DNA of 10,978 bases from JAAZMX01 sp035388025 (GTDB lineage: Bacteria; Patescibacteriota; Patescibacteriia; UBA2196; GWA2-42-15), in contig DAOOPA010000030.1 of NCBI GenBank assembly GCA_035388025.1, positions 1-10,978 of the forward strand, written 5' to 3'. The translations under genes and the position numbers were made by a program. The notes under the pieces are model-generated. The model ran no database searches. It saw only the letters and a list, made by a program, of their open reading frames with translations, and had not been told where the DNA came from. How positions within the stretch are numbered: position 1 is the first letter of the stretch; every line of letters begins with the position of its first letter. Below, in pieces: positions 5,644 through 10,978 of the stretch.

Positions 5644-6480
5644 TTATTTTCTCAAAAAAACTCTGACTCCGATTACTCCGCCACGAGTATTGCCAATATT
5701 TTCAAAAGCATCCCTGGTCAAATCCACTACCCGGTCAGCCACGTACGGGCCCCGAGAAATAACCCGAGTAATCGTACACCTAGCCAGATCATCCAAACGG
5801 CAAACCCACAAAGGAGTATCAAGGGGATAAACATTGGACGCGCAACCCAATTGGTTTCTGGGGGTCAACTCTGTCGGATACCAGGAAGCCAAGGCCTCAT
5901 AGGTTGTCCCGTCAGGCTCGTCAAAAAGGGCTACCCGAGCATAAGGCAAATAAATAGTTGAGCGTACTAATTTATTTTCCAAATCAAGCGTCGAGGGCAA
6001 AGCGCGCCATTGTTCGCTTCCCTTATCCCAGTAATACATTATCTTACGATTCATCTTGTTGTTGATGATGCCAACGGCCAGATAAATCGGTTTGGTCAAT
6101 TTTTCCACACTGCCGTCTTCGGCCAAAAGATCAAATTCCCAAATCGCACTCGCCTTTTCACCGGCTGATTTGGCCAGAGGCATAACCATGTGCGAGTCGG
6201 GAATTTTTTTGAACCTGACCGTGGTCGGCTCAATCACCGCCCCGGGTACGACCCCCACTTTGAATTCATTTTCCGGAGCCACAAAAGTATAGCCTTTGGC
6301 AATCGTTTCTTGATCTAATTTTAAAGTATAGGTAAGCGGCTCCGTGTCCGCCACAATACTTTTCGCTTCTGAAATGGCGCTTGGATCCGCCTCGGCCCAG
6401 GCGCTTTGGTTGGTCCCAAAAATTAGAGAGCTTAAGACTAGCCCGCCCCAAAAAACAAGGAGCTTTTTGGTTTTTAACAT
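5644..6480 (-). CDS. Secreted protein with RlpA-like double-psi beta-barrel domain
   Basis: The 278-residue protein starts with a classic signal peptide (1-29, cut expected after Ala-Trp-Ala). A beta-rich middle region (about 45-190) of unrecognised family, vaguely ZU5-like, precedes a C-terminal RlpA-type double-psi beta-barrel (197-277) with ASWYPT (198-203), SNVYPLDTPLWV (215-226) and SRGPYVADRVVDLTRDAFENIG (242-263, in parts). RlpA proteins act on peptidoglycan at the septum. Here the usual His of 'AHKTLPFGT' is not present and the 'DRGP' Asp is Ser242, so lytic activity is doubtful; three Cys (213, 227, 235) may form disulfides. I chose the ATG at 6480 because it opens the signal peptide; an 18-codon extension to 6534 would run through the promoter. 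The next gene downstream is ftsE. Confidence 0.75.
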   Translation of the reverse strand: MLKTKKLLVFWGGLVLSSLIFGTNQSAWAEADPSAISEAKSIVADTEPLTYTLKLDQETIAKGYTFVAPENEFKVGVVPGAVIEPTTVRFKKIPDSHMVMPLAKSAGEKASAIWEFDLLAEDGSVEKLTKPIYLAVGIINNKMNRKIMYYWDKGSEQWRALPSTLDLENKLVRSTIYLPYARVALFDEPDGTTYEALASWYPTELTPRNQLGCASNVYPLDTPLWVCRLDDLARCTITRVISRGPYVADRVVDLTRDAFENIGNTRGGVIGVRVFLRK

Positions 6481-6481
6481 A

Positions 6482-6516
6482 AATAAAATTACTAGTTTAA
6501 CGCTAGTAATTTTATT
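6482..6516. promoter_or_regulatory. 14-bp palindrome at the start of the RlpA-like transcript (operator candidate)
   Basis: AATAAAATTACTAG (6482-6495) and its exact complement (6503-6516) flank a 7-nt spacer. The palindrome covers the predicted transcription start and the end of the -10, and stops just before the ATG at 6480. Such placement suits a repressor site or a hairpin that affects initiation. It has no U-tract beyond it on either strand that would make it a convincing terminator. Confidence 0.5.
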
Positions 6517-6522
6517 ATAGCA
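6514..6522 (-). promoter_or_regulatory. Extended -10 promoter of the RlpA-like gene
   Basis: Minus strand TGCTATAAT (6522-6514): consensus -10 with TGn extension. No good -35 is visible at 17 bp (an extended -10 can work without one). Predicted start about 6507. Confidence 0.55.
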
Positions 6523-6603
6523 AATTATTATCAATAAGTTGAGAGAGTTATTAACAGACCCATTTGGCCAAGTAATAAATTATTTCTTATCTTTTAAGCT
6601 GGA

Positions 6604-6630
6604 ACCGACCGCGAGAATCAGACTCACGGC
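6604..6630 (-). repeat. Partial copy of the tRNA-Thr 3' end
   Basis: Aligned at a 57-bp offset with 6661-6687 of tRNA-Thr, about 21 of 27 positions are identical. The copy keeps a pairable T-stem (GTGAG/CTCGC) and the acceptor 3' strand GGTCGG, but the T-loop is altered (TCTGATT instead of TTCGATT). The rest of the cloverleaf is absent, so it is not a tRNA. Confidence 0.6.
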
Positions 6631-6659
6631 CAAAGTCTTGCTCCGCCTGACAGCGCCTC

Positions 6660-6732
6660 AGCCGACCGTGAGAATCGAACTCACAACCTACGGTTTACGA
6701 TACCGTTGCTCTACCAATTGAGCTAGGTCGGC
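6660..6732 (-). tRNA. tRNA-Thr (anticodon CGT)
   Basis: Minus-strand cloverleaf: acceptor GCCGACC/GGTCGGC, D-arm GCTC...GAGC, anticodon stem ACGGT/ACCGT with loop ATCGTAA (anticodon CGT, reading ACG), variable AGGTT, T-stem GTGAG/CTCAC with loop TTCGATT. The base after the acceptor stem is T and no CCA is encoded. The flanking leader (CAGCACCTGA) and trailer (TGAGGCGCTG) are complementary at 8 of 10 positions, so the precursor can extend its acceptor stem. A decayed copy of its 3' end lies just downstream. Confidence 0.95.
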
Positions 6733-6792
6733 TCAGGTGCTGGCGGGTGGGTCTGCCAGCTGAACCACTTTGGCAAATAAATTATGTAAACT

Positions 6793-6921
6793 CTACGCCA
6801 CTGGCATAAAAAAACTCATCAAGCCCAAAATCAGCCAGCTTATGAAAATAAAAACCTCCATCACTTCTTGTTCAAAATCAAATTCCCACTTTGTAAAAAG
6901 CCCAGTCAGGGTGAAAATTAT
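6793..6921 (-). pseudogene. In-frame continuation of the small membrane protein after a TAA codon
   Basis: Directly after the TAA at 6922-6924 the same frame stays open for 42 codons to a TAG at 6793-6795. The translation begins IIFTLTGLFTKWEFDF and ends with a second strongly hydrophobic segment (FIFISWLILGLMSFFMPVA). The first part completes the transmembrane helix broken off at the TAA. Read together, 6793-7155 would give a 120-codon, three-helix protein of the same layout as its 101-residue neighbour. A nonsense mutation is the simplest explanation; readthrough or a sequencing error are alternatives. Confidence 0.5.
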
Positions 6922-7155
6922 TTACAATCCCACGATCGGAGCCAAAAGCATCATTTTAAGATAGTGGTAGGTTATCAGATCATTGGAAGTCTGGGTGACT
7001 GGCCCGCCTAGGATCGCCAGCGATTGTTTGATTTCGTAGTAAAAATAAACAAGGGCGCCCAAAAACTGTACGACAAATAAAGATAAGGCGATCTTCGCAC
7101 CCCGACTAACCAGCTTGACTGTTTTTACCATGAGGACCTTCTTAATACCAAGCAT
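6922..7155 (-). CDS. Small membrane protein, probably truncated by an in-frame stop
   Basis: The family of this 77-residue reading is not recognised. One clear membrane segment (about 21-41, ALSLFVVQFLGALVYFYY nearby) is followed by a short loop and a second hydrophobic segment (66-77, ending LLAPIVGL) that is cut off by TAA in mid-helix; see 6793-6921 for the likely missing part. Start is the ATG at 7155, two bases after the stop of the preceding 101-residue gene, so translation is probably coupled; a downstream ATG at 7131 is also possible, and a TTG at 7209 would overlap the previous gene heavily. Both proteins are basic at the N-terminus and are likely a co-expressed pair or distant paralogues. 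Confidence 0.6.
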   Translation of the reverse strand: MLGIKKVLMVKTVKLVSRGAKIALSLFVVQFLGALVYFYYEIKQSLAILGGPVTQTSNDLITYHYLKMMLLAPIVGL

Positions 7156-7157
7156 AT

Positions 7158-7463
7158 TTAAATAAGGGCAATCACCACAAAGCATAGCACTAGCCAGACA
7201 AAAAGCCAACCGCTAGTATAAAACAACATTTTCAAAGCATTTTTCTTTTCTCCGTCCCAATATAACAAAATCGGCTTGCCCAAAACCAAACTACCCACCA
7301 CCGTGGCTGACAGCACGAACAATAGGAGAAACGCGGCGCCGCTCAAGGCCGTATCCTCTTTACCGAACCAATCATTGGCCTTTGACATCAAGCCGGTAAC
7401 CAACAAAATATAAATCACGACACCCAAAGAATGAACCAGGCTACGGGTTAATATTTTTTTCAT
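7158..7463 (-). CDS. Small three-helix membrane protein, unknown function
   Basis: The protein has 101 residues with three predicted membrane segments: 9-27, 42-66 and 78-100. A basic N-terminus (MKKILTRS), a short polar loop with acidic residues (29-38) and a charged loop (68-75, YWDGEKKN) connect them. I recognise no family; size and layout fit the many small envelope proteins of Patescibacteria. I chose the ATG at 7463; the frame is open to a TTG at 7481, but that adds only six residues and has no better leader. It lies 58 bp after tRNA-Gly without a terminator between them, and the next membrane protein starts 2 bp after its stop. Confidence 0.65.
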   Translation of the reverse strand: MKKILTRSLVHSLGVVIYILLVTGLMSKANDWFGKEDTALSGAAFLLLFVLSATVVGSLVLGKPILLYWDGEKKNALKMLFYTSGWLFVWLVLCFVVIALI

Positions 7464-7521
7464 ATTTTTAAAATTAACCAAAAATGACCGGTCTAATGAT
7501 ATTTTTTAATTTATAAACTTT

Positions 7522-7595
7522 TGGAGCGGGTAACGGGAATCGAACCCGTGCCACAACCTTGGGAAGGTCGCGTACTACCACTATACGATACCCGC
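7522..7595 (-). tRNA. tRNA-Gly (anticodon CCC), with encoded CCA
   Basis: Minus-strand cloverleaf: acceptor GCGGGTA/TACCCGC, D-arm GTA...TAC, anticodon stem CGACC/GGTTG with loop TTCCCAA (anticodon CCC, reading GGG), T-stem ACGGG/CCCGT with loop TTCGATT. Discriminator T (U73) is normal for Gly. The next three bases are CCA, unlike the other two tRNAs here, although this may be chance. Without CCA the gene ends at 7525. Confidence 0.95.
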
Positions 7596-7603
7596 GGGTA
7601 AAA

Positions 7604-7632
7604 TTACTAAATTTTTAATTTATAATTTTCAA
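7604..7632 (-). promoter_or_regulatory. Possible tRNA-Gly promoter
   Basis: Minus strand: TTGAAA (7632-7627), 17-bp spacer, TAGTAA (7609-7604), predicted start about 7597, two bases before the tRNA. The region is very AT-rich, so chance matches are likely. Confidence 0.35.
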
Positions 7633-7721
7633 TAAAATTTCAAATTCTAAATATGCCAATAAACCGCAACCCGTCAACTGAATAACCAAAACTATCTTTT
7701 ACTCTATACTAAATACTTGAT

Positions 7722-8123
7722 CTACTTCTCCCCAAAAAAATATTCTTGCCACAACTGCCAATTGGGTTTTTCCGTCACCGCCACCGCCCCAGCCACTTGT
7801 CCGCCATTCTTTTTGATTTCCGGGATCAAGACCACCTTTTCATCCGGTTTTTGCATATTCAATTTTTCCCTGGCTTCACGGTCGACAAATTCATCACTCC
7901 GTAAATATTCGATCAAACTCGACAAATCAGAATTCTGGCCTTGGAGTTTGGCAATTTCTTGTTCCAAGGCATTGATATTACCGGTAGTCTTATTCTGATT
8001 TTTTTTCTCTTTGACTACCGTTCTTACCATGAAGATAAAAACCAAAATAAGAGCAACGACCAAAAATTTGGAGCGTCTGGATCTTTCCCAAATTGTGTGC
8101 CCCCCGTGATAGTTATACTTCAT
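7722..8123 (-). CDS. Septum formation initiator, FtsB/DivIC family
   Basis: A small bitopic divisome protein; FtsB/DivIC family members form a coiled-coil subcomplex with FtsL and FtsQ/DivIB that activates septal wall synthesis. The 133 residues show a basic cytoplasmic N-terminus (1-18), one transmembrane helix (19-34), a Leu/Gln-rich coiled coil (47-73), the family motif around YLRSDEFVDREAREKLNM (73-90) with the following KPDEKVVLIP (92-101), and an aromatic C-terminal stretch NWQLWQEYFFG. Start is the ATG at 8123. A 30-codon membrane ORF ends 9 bp upstream, suggesting co-translation. No terminator is visible before tRNA-Gly, 126 bp downstream. Confidence 0.9.
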   Translation of the reverse strand: MKYNYHGGHTIWERSRRSKFLVVALILVFIFMVRTVVKEKKNQNKTTGNINALEQEIAKLQGQNSDLSSLIEYLRSDEFVDREAREKLNMQKPDEKVVLIPEIKKNGGQVAGAVAVTEKPNWQLWQEYFFGEK

Positions 8124-8132
8124 AAAATTTGG

Positions 8133-8225
8133 TTACCAAGCCATGCTAAGAGTAAAAATCAGCATGCTTAAAATAATTAAAGCTGAAATTATTTTCCACC
8201 ATGTTTTGATTTTTTTTCTGGACAT
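8133..8225 (-). CDS. 30-residue single-helix membrane peptide upstream of divIC
   Basis: The frame from ATG 8225 to TAA 8133 encodes a basic start (MSRKKIKTWWK) and one hydrophobic helix of about 18 residues (ISALIILSMLIFTLSMAW). This is the expected build of a tiny membrane protein. It is in the same direction as the FtsB/DivIC gene, 9 bp before its start, and is the first frame after the dispersed repeat. I do not know a family; a role with the divisome is only suggested by position. It could also be a leader peptide that couples translation into divIC. Confidence 0.5.
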   Translation of the reverse strand: MSRKKIKTWWKIISALIILSMLIFTLSMAW

Positions 8226-8243
8226 AAAATAATTTTTGTTAAG

Positions 8244-8369
8244 CCTGTCTCGACCGACCCCGCCTCTCGCGAGAGGCGGGGAGCGGAGAGATCCCAACTA
8301 GATAACCCAGAACTATAATTAACACAACAGACACTAAACATGGGTTCCCTCGGCTTCGCTCGGGACAGG
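8244..8369 (-). repeat. Dispersed palindromic element, copy 2 (upstream of the divIC operon)
   Basis: This 126-bp element has inverted ends: CCTGTCCCGAGCGA (transcription-order left, 8369-8356) against CCTGTCTCGACCGA (8244-8257, plus strand). It contains a perfect 24-bp palindrome (8258-8281, arms CCCCGCCTCTCG), GAACCCATGT, TGTCTGTT and TTAATTAT blocks that are also present in copy 1. It begins 6 bp after the lepA stop codon and ends 18 bp before the start of the 30-codon ORF. The 'CTCGGCTTCGCTCGGGACAGG'-type end resembles REP-like repeats common in environmental bacterial genomes, from memory. Confidence 0.7.
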
Positions 8370-8375
8370 TTTGGG

Positions 8376-10232
8376 TCATCTCTTCAATACCGCCAGATAG
8401 GCCTCCGGAGGAATATCAACTTTGCCGAGCGAACGCATTTTCTTTTTGCCTTTTTTTTGCTTTTCCAATAATTTTCTTTTGCGAGTAACATCTCCCCCAT
8501 AAAGCTTGGCGGTCACATCTTTTCTCATGGCGGAAATCTTGGCTGAAGCGATCACCTTGCCCCCAGCGTTTTTGCCTGTACTTTGATAACCGAGGCACGC
8601 CTGGATCTTTACTTCAAACATTTGTTTAGGCAAAACATCTTTCAGGCTCTCTACTACCTTGCGTCCAATTTGATAAGCTTGATCTTTATAAACAATCGTC
8701 GCCAAAGCTTCTACCGGTTCTTCCGCCACCAAAATATCCATCTTTTCCACCTCGGCTTTTTTATAGCCGATAAACTCGTAATTCAAAGTGGCATAGCCTC
8801 TGCTAACACTTTTAAGTTTATCATAAAAGTCTACCAAAATGGAACTCAAGGGCAATTCATAGTGCAAAATAATGGAATCTCCTGAAAAAAACTCGGTATT
8901 TTTGTACTCTCCCCTCTTTTCCTCCACCAGAGACATGATGGCGCCCAGATATTCTTTGGGTGAGACAATATCGGCCTTGACCCAAGGTTCTTGGACTTCT
9001 TCGACTTCGCCCGCGTTAGGCATTTCTTGCGGCGAATGAATTACCGAAAAACCTTCCTGGTCCTGATTTGATTTCTTGATTTCTTGATTTCTTGATTTCT
9101 TGATTCTATACGCCACCGATGGCACAGTAACCACGAGATCCAGATCATATTCTCTTTTCAATCTTTCCTGAATAATTTCCAAGTGTAATAAGCCCAAAAA
9201 GCCGCACCGGAAACCAAAACCCAGAGCCGGACTAGCTTCCGGTTCATATGACAAGGAAGCATCGGTTAATTTGAGTTTATTCAATGATTCTCTCAAGTGT
9301 TGATATTCATTCCCCTCTTTGCAAAAAATACCGGCAAAAACCATTGGCTTCACTTCCAAATATCCAGGCAAAGAATATTGTTTATAATTATTTTCCTCTT
9401 CATGCCAATCAGTAATGGTATCACCGACTTTACAGTCATCTATCTTTTTCAATCCCGTGGCCAGATAACCGATCTCTCCGGCCTTTAATATTTCTGTCTT
9501 TCTCATCTCGGGATGAAAATAACCGGTCTCGATCACCTCGCTTTTTGATTCGCTCCCGATAAAATAAATAGGTGTTTCCGCTTTCATCTCTCCGTTCATC
9601 ACTCTAACATAAGCCAAGACACCTTTATAATCGTCAAACTTGGAATCAAAAATAAGCGCCTGCAATTTTTTATTGCTTTCACCCTTGGGCGCTGGCACTC
9701 TCTCTACTACCGCTTCTAATATTTTTTCTACGCCGAGACCGGTCTTGGCTGACACCAAAAGTATTTCCTCTTTGCGGCAACCGATCAAATCCATTATCTC
9801 ATGGCTGACCTTTTCCACATCCGCCGCCGGCAAATCAATCTTATTGATCACTGGAATTATTTCCAAGCCTTGGTCCATAGCCAAATACAAATTGGCCAGC
9901 GTTTGCGCCTGAATTCCCTGGGTGGCATCCACTACGAGTAGCGCGCCTTCTACCGCCGCCAAGGAACGGGACACTTCATAGGTAAAATCCACGTGCCCGG
10001 GAGTGTCAATAAGGTTCAGCAGGTATTCCTGATCGCGATATTTGTAAACCATCCGCACCGGCGTCAGCTTGATAGTGATGCCTCGTTCGCGCTCCAATTC
10101 CATCTGATCCAGTATTTGATCTTTCATTTTTCGTTTTTCCACCGTAGCAGTCAATTCCAAAAGTCGATCCGCCAAAGTGGACTTACCGTGGTCAATATGC
10201 GCGATAATACAGAAATTACGAATGCTGGTCAT
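8376..10232 (-). CDS. lepA: Elongation factor 4 (LepA), ribosome back-translocating GTPase
   Basis: EF4 is a translational GTPase that binds ribosomes and affects initiation, elongation and stalling. The 618 residues show G1 AHIDHGKST (11-19), G2 GITI (51-54), G3 DTPGH (76-80), G4 NKID (130-133), G5 SAK (161-163), the EF-G-like domains II and III (GFRCGFLGLLHLEI, 340-353) and the LepA-specific C-terminal domain (YGGDVTRKRKLLEKQKKGKKKM, in parts near 577-598). Length is close to the usual ~600; the excess is a Lys/Asn/Gln-rich insert at about 377-391, encoded by an 8-bp tandem repeat (9068-9107), between PSVAYR and the HSPQEMP segment. Start is the ATG at 10232; AGGAGG occurs 28 nt upstream, too far to be its ribosome site. 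Stop is TGA. Confidence 0.98.
   Translation of the reverse strand: MTSIRNFCIIAHIDHGKSTLADRLLELTATVEKRKMKDQILDQMELERERGITIKLTPVRMVYKYRDQEYLLNLIDTPGHVDFTYEVSRSLAAVEGALLVVDATQGIQAQTLANLYLAMDQGLEIIPVINKIDLPAADVEKVSHEIMDLIGCRKEEILLVSAKTGLGVEKILEAVVERVPAPKGESNKKLQALIFDSKFDDYKGVLAYVRVMNGEMKAETPIYFIGSESKSEVIETGYFHPEMRKTEILKAGEIGYLATGLKKIDDCKVGDTITDWHEEENNYKQYSLPGYLEVKPMVFAGIFCKEGNEYQHLRESLNKLKLTDASLSYEPEASPALGFGFRCGFLGLLHLEIIQERLKREYDLDLVVTVPSVAYRIKKSRNQEIKKSNQDQEGFSVIHSPQEMPNAGEVEEVQEPWVKADIVSPKEYLGAIMSLVEEKRGEYKNTEFFSGDSIILHYELPLSSILVDFYDKLKSVSRGYATLNYEFIGYKKAEVEKMDILVAEEPVEALATIVYKDQAYQIGRKVVESLKDVLPKQMFEVKIQACLGYQSTGKNAGGKVIASAKISAMRKDVTAKLYGGDVTRKRKLLEKQKKGKKKMRSLGKVDIPPEAYLAVLKR
9068..9107 (-). 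repeat. 8-bp microsatellite inside lepA
   Basis: Four perfect TTGATTTC units (plus strand 9068-9099) are followed by an imperfect fifth (TTGATTCT). Because 8 is not a multiple of 3, the encoded peptide repeats every 24 bp (IKKSRNQE then IKKSNQDQ). Gain or loss of one unit would shift the lepA frame. Confidence 0.9.
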
Positions 10233-10336
10233 AAAAATCTCGTTTATTTTTTATCTGAGTCTCCTCCTGCTCTAGCCTCAAGTTTTCAATCTGATTCCTA
10301 AACAATGTGACCATATAACAATTTAATAATAAAAAA

Positions 10337-10978
10337 TTATTTGTTGGCGAATCTCTTTTGCCAATCTTTTATTTCCTCACTGCCAAGCGCCAAACTGACC
10401 AATAAATAAACCAGAATCCCGAGCGAACCGGCGCCCAAAAACTGAATCAAAACGCCAAAGAAAGTCTGCATATTCACCAAACTAGCCAGAAGATATTTGG
10501 CCAGCTGAATACAAACCAAGCCCCCGAGCGATGCCACAGAAATTTTGAGAGTGGAAAGCAGTATTTTTTTTTCCTCCAAGTCGCCCAAGCGGTATTTCAA
10601 TATTACTACCAAAAAGATCAAATTGACAATACTGGACAAGGAAAAGGCCAGGGCCAGACCGGCGACTCCCATGGTCGGAGCCAGACCGAAAGCCGCGCCA
10701 ATATTCAAAGCCACCGCCAAAAGACTGATTAATACCGGTGTTCTGGTGTTTTGCAGGGCATAAAAAGCGCGAGTCAAAAGCGGGATCAAGCCTTGGGCAA
10801 ATAAAGAAATAGTGAAATAGCCCAGAGCTTCCGCGGTCAAGATAGTGTCCTCCCAGTCAAAAGAGCCGGAACCCAAAACCAATCTGACTATCTGCGCCCG
10901 AAAAGCAATCATAAAAACAGAGATAGGAATCATTAAAAATAAAATTCTCCGGGTGTTGACGGAAACCTGTTCAATAAA
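10337..10978 (-). CDS. murJ: Lipid II flippase MurJ, C-terminal part (cut by window edge)
   Basis: MurJ (MviN) moves the peptidoglycan precursor lipid II across the cytoplasmic membrane. The frame is open from the window end, giving the last 213 residues: about six hydrophobic segments typical of the C-terminal half, with the conserved LLTRAFYALQNTRTPV (67-82) after TM segment SLFAQGLIP and the FIEQVSVNTRRILFLMIPIS opening of the MOP-fold repeat. An internal ATG at 10933 is not the start. It ends 104 bp before lepA without a visible terminator hairpin. Assignment to the MurJ/MviN family is firm; the N-terminal half is outside the window. Confidence 0.92.
   Translation of the reverse strand, partial: FIEQVSVNTRRILFLMIPISVFMIAFRAQIVRLVLGSGSFDWEDTILTAEALGYFTISLFAQGLIPLLTRAFYALQNTRTPVLISLLAVALNIGAAFGLAPTMGVAGLALAFSLSSIVNLIFLVVILKYRLGDLEEKKILLSTLKISVASLGGLVCIQLAKYLLASLVNMQTFFGVLIQFLGAGSLGILVYLLVSLALGSEEIKDWQKRFANK

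Noticed and set aside
6481..6534. Upstream extension of the RlpA-like gene by 18 codons
   Set aside because: It would pass through the promoter -10 and the palindrome, and puts extra residues before a perfect signal peptide that starts at ATG 6480.
6738..6775. Possible further tRNA fragment (GTGGTTCAGCTGGCAGA on the minus strand)
   Set aside because: It resembles a D-arm only loosely, and no acceptor, anticodon or T-arm can be completed.
6922..6924. Alternative genetic code explaining the internal stop
   Set aside because: The internal codon is TAA, not TGA, and TAA ends several other genes here (ftsX-region, TspO-like, murJ); lepA ends in TGA.
7717..7998. Plus-strand frame opposite the FtsB/DivIC gene, and similar long frames opposite lepA
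   Set aside because: Antisense shadows of well-supported genes, with no family resemblance.
9068..9107. Short tandem repeats as a possible CRISPR-like array
   Set aside because: Units are 8 bp, directly adjacent with no spacers, and lie inside the lepA coding frame.
10216..10314. 32-codon minus-strand frame between murJ and lepA (starts MVTLFRNQIENL)
   Set aside because: It overlaps the lepA start by 17 bp out of frame, has no recognisable domain and no ribosome site; kept only as a possibility.

Overview
The window most likely comes from a Candidate Phyla Radiation (Patescibacteria) bacterium, probably a Parcubacteria-like lineage. This is inferred from several things: a moderately AT-rich genome, AT-rich leaders with almost no Shine-Dalgarno sequences, a secreted Tyr-rich 'YYYAPDGKRYLFPN' domain that I associate with this group, scattered single tRNA genes mostly without an encoded CCA, and small envelope genes. 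lepA ends in TGA and no gene needs TGA as sense, so there is no sign of the recoded SR1/Gracilibacteria code. Every gene I accept lies on the minus strand, so transcription runs from high to low coordinates.

Reading in transcription order: the C-terminal part of a MurJ lipid II flippase (cut by the window edge), lepA (EF4), a 126-bp dispersed repeat, a 30-codon membrane peptide, an FtsB/DivIC-type division protein, tRNA-Gly(CCC), two small three-helix membrane proteins (the second split by an in-frame TAA), tRNA-Thr(CGT), a secreted protein with an RlpA-like C-terminal domain behind a strong promoter/palindrome, a second copy of the dispersed repeat, ftsE-ftsX, tRNA-Gln(TTG) with a duplicated 3' end and a GC-rich islet, a secreted protein with two fibronectin type III domains, a probable free-standing small RNA, a TspO/MBR-family membrane protein, a small single-helix protein, and the N-terminal half of an ABC-2-type ATPase.

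The functional theme is the cell envelope and division: FtsEX (divisome ABC complex that controls wall hydrolases), FtsB/DivIC, MurJ and an RlpA-like wall protein all lie within 11 kb. The two copies of the dispersed repeat each start just after the stop codon of the upstream gene and end 18-20 bp before the start of a division operon (ftsE, and the 30-codon ORF before divIC). They may therefore be shared cis-regulatory leaders rather than inert repeats.

The less ordinary signals are: (1) the paired repeats ahead of the division operons; (2) a 77-bp duplication of the tRNA-Gln 3' end plus trailer whose copies differ only in hairpin loops and by one compensated base pair; (3) a candidate ~115-nt RNA with its own promoter and terminator; (4) an 8-bp microsatellite inside lepA; (5) a membrane protein gene interrupted by TAA inside a transmembrane helix; (6) a second partial tRNA 3'-end copy beside tRNA-Thr. 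No CRISPR array, transposase, integrase or defence module is visible.
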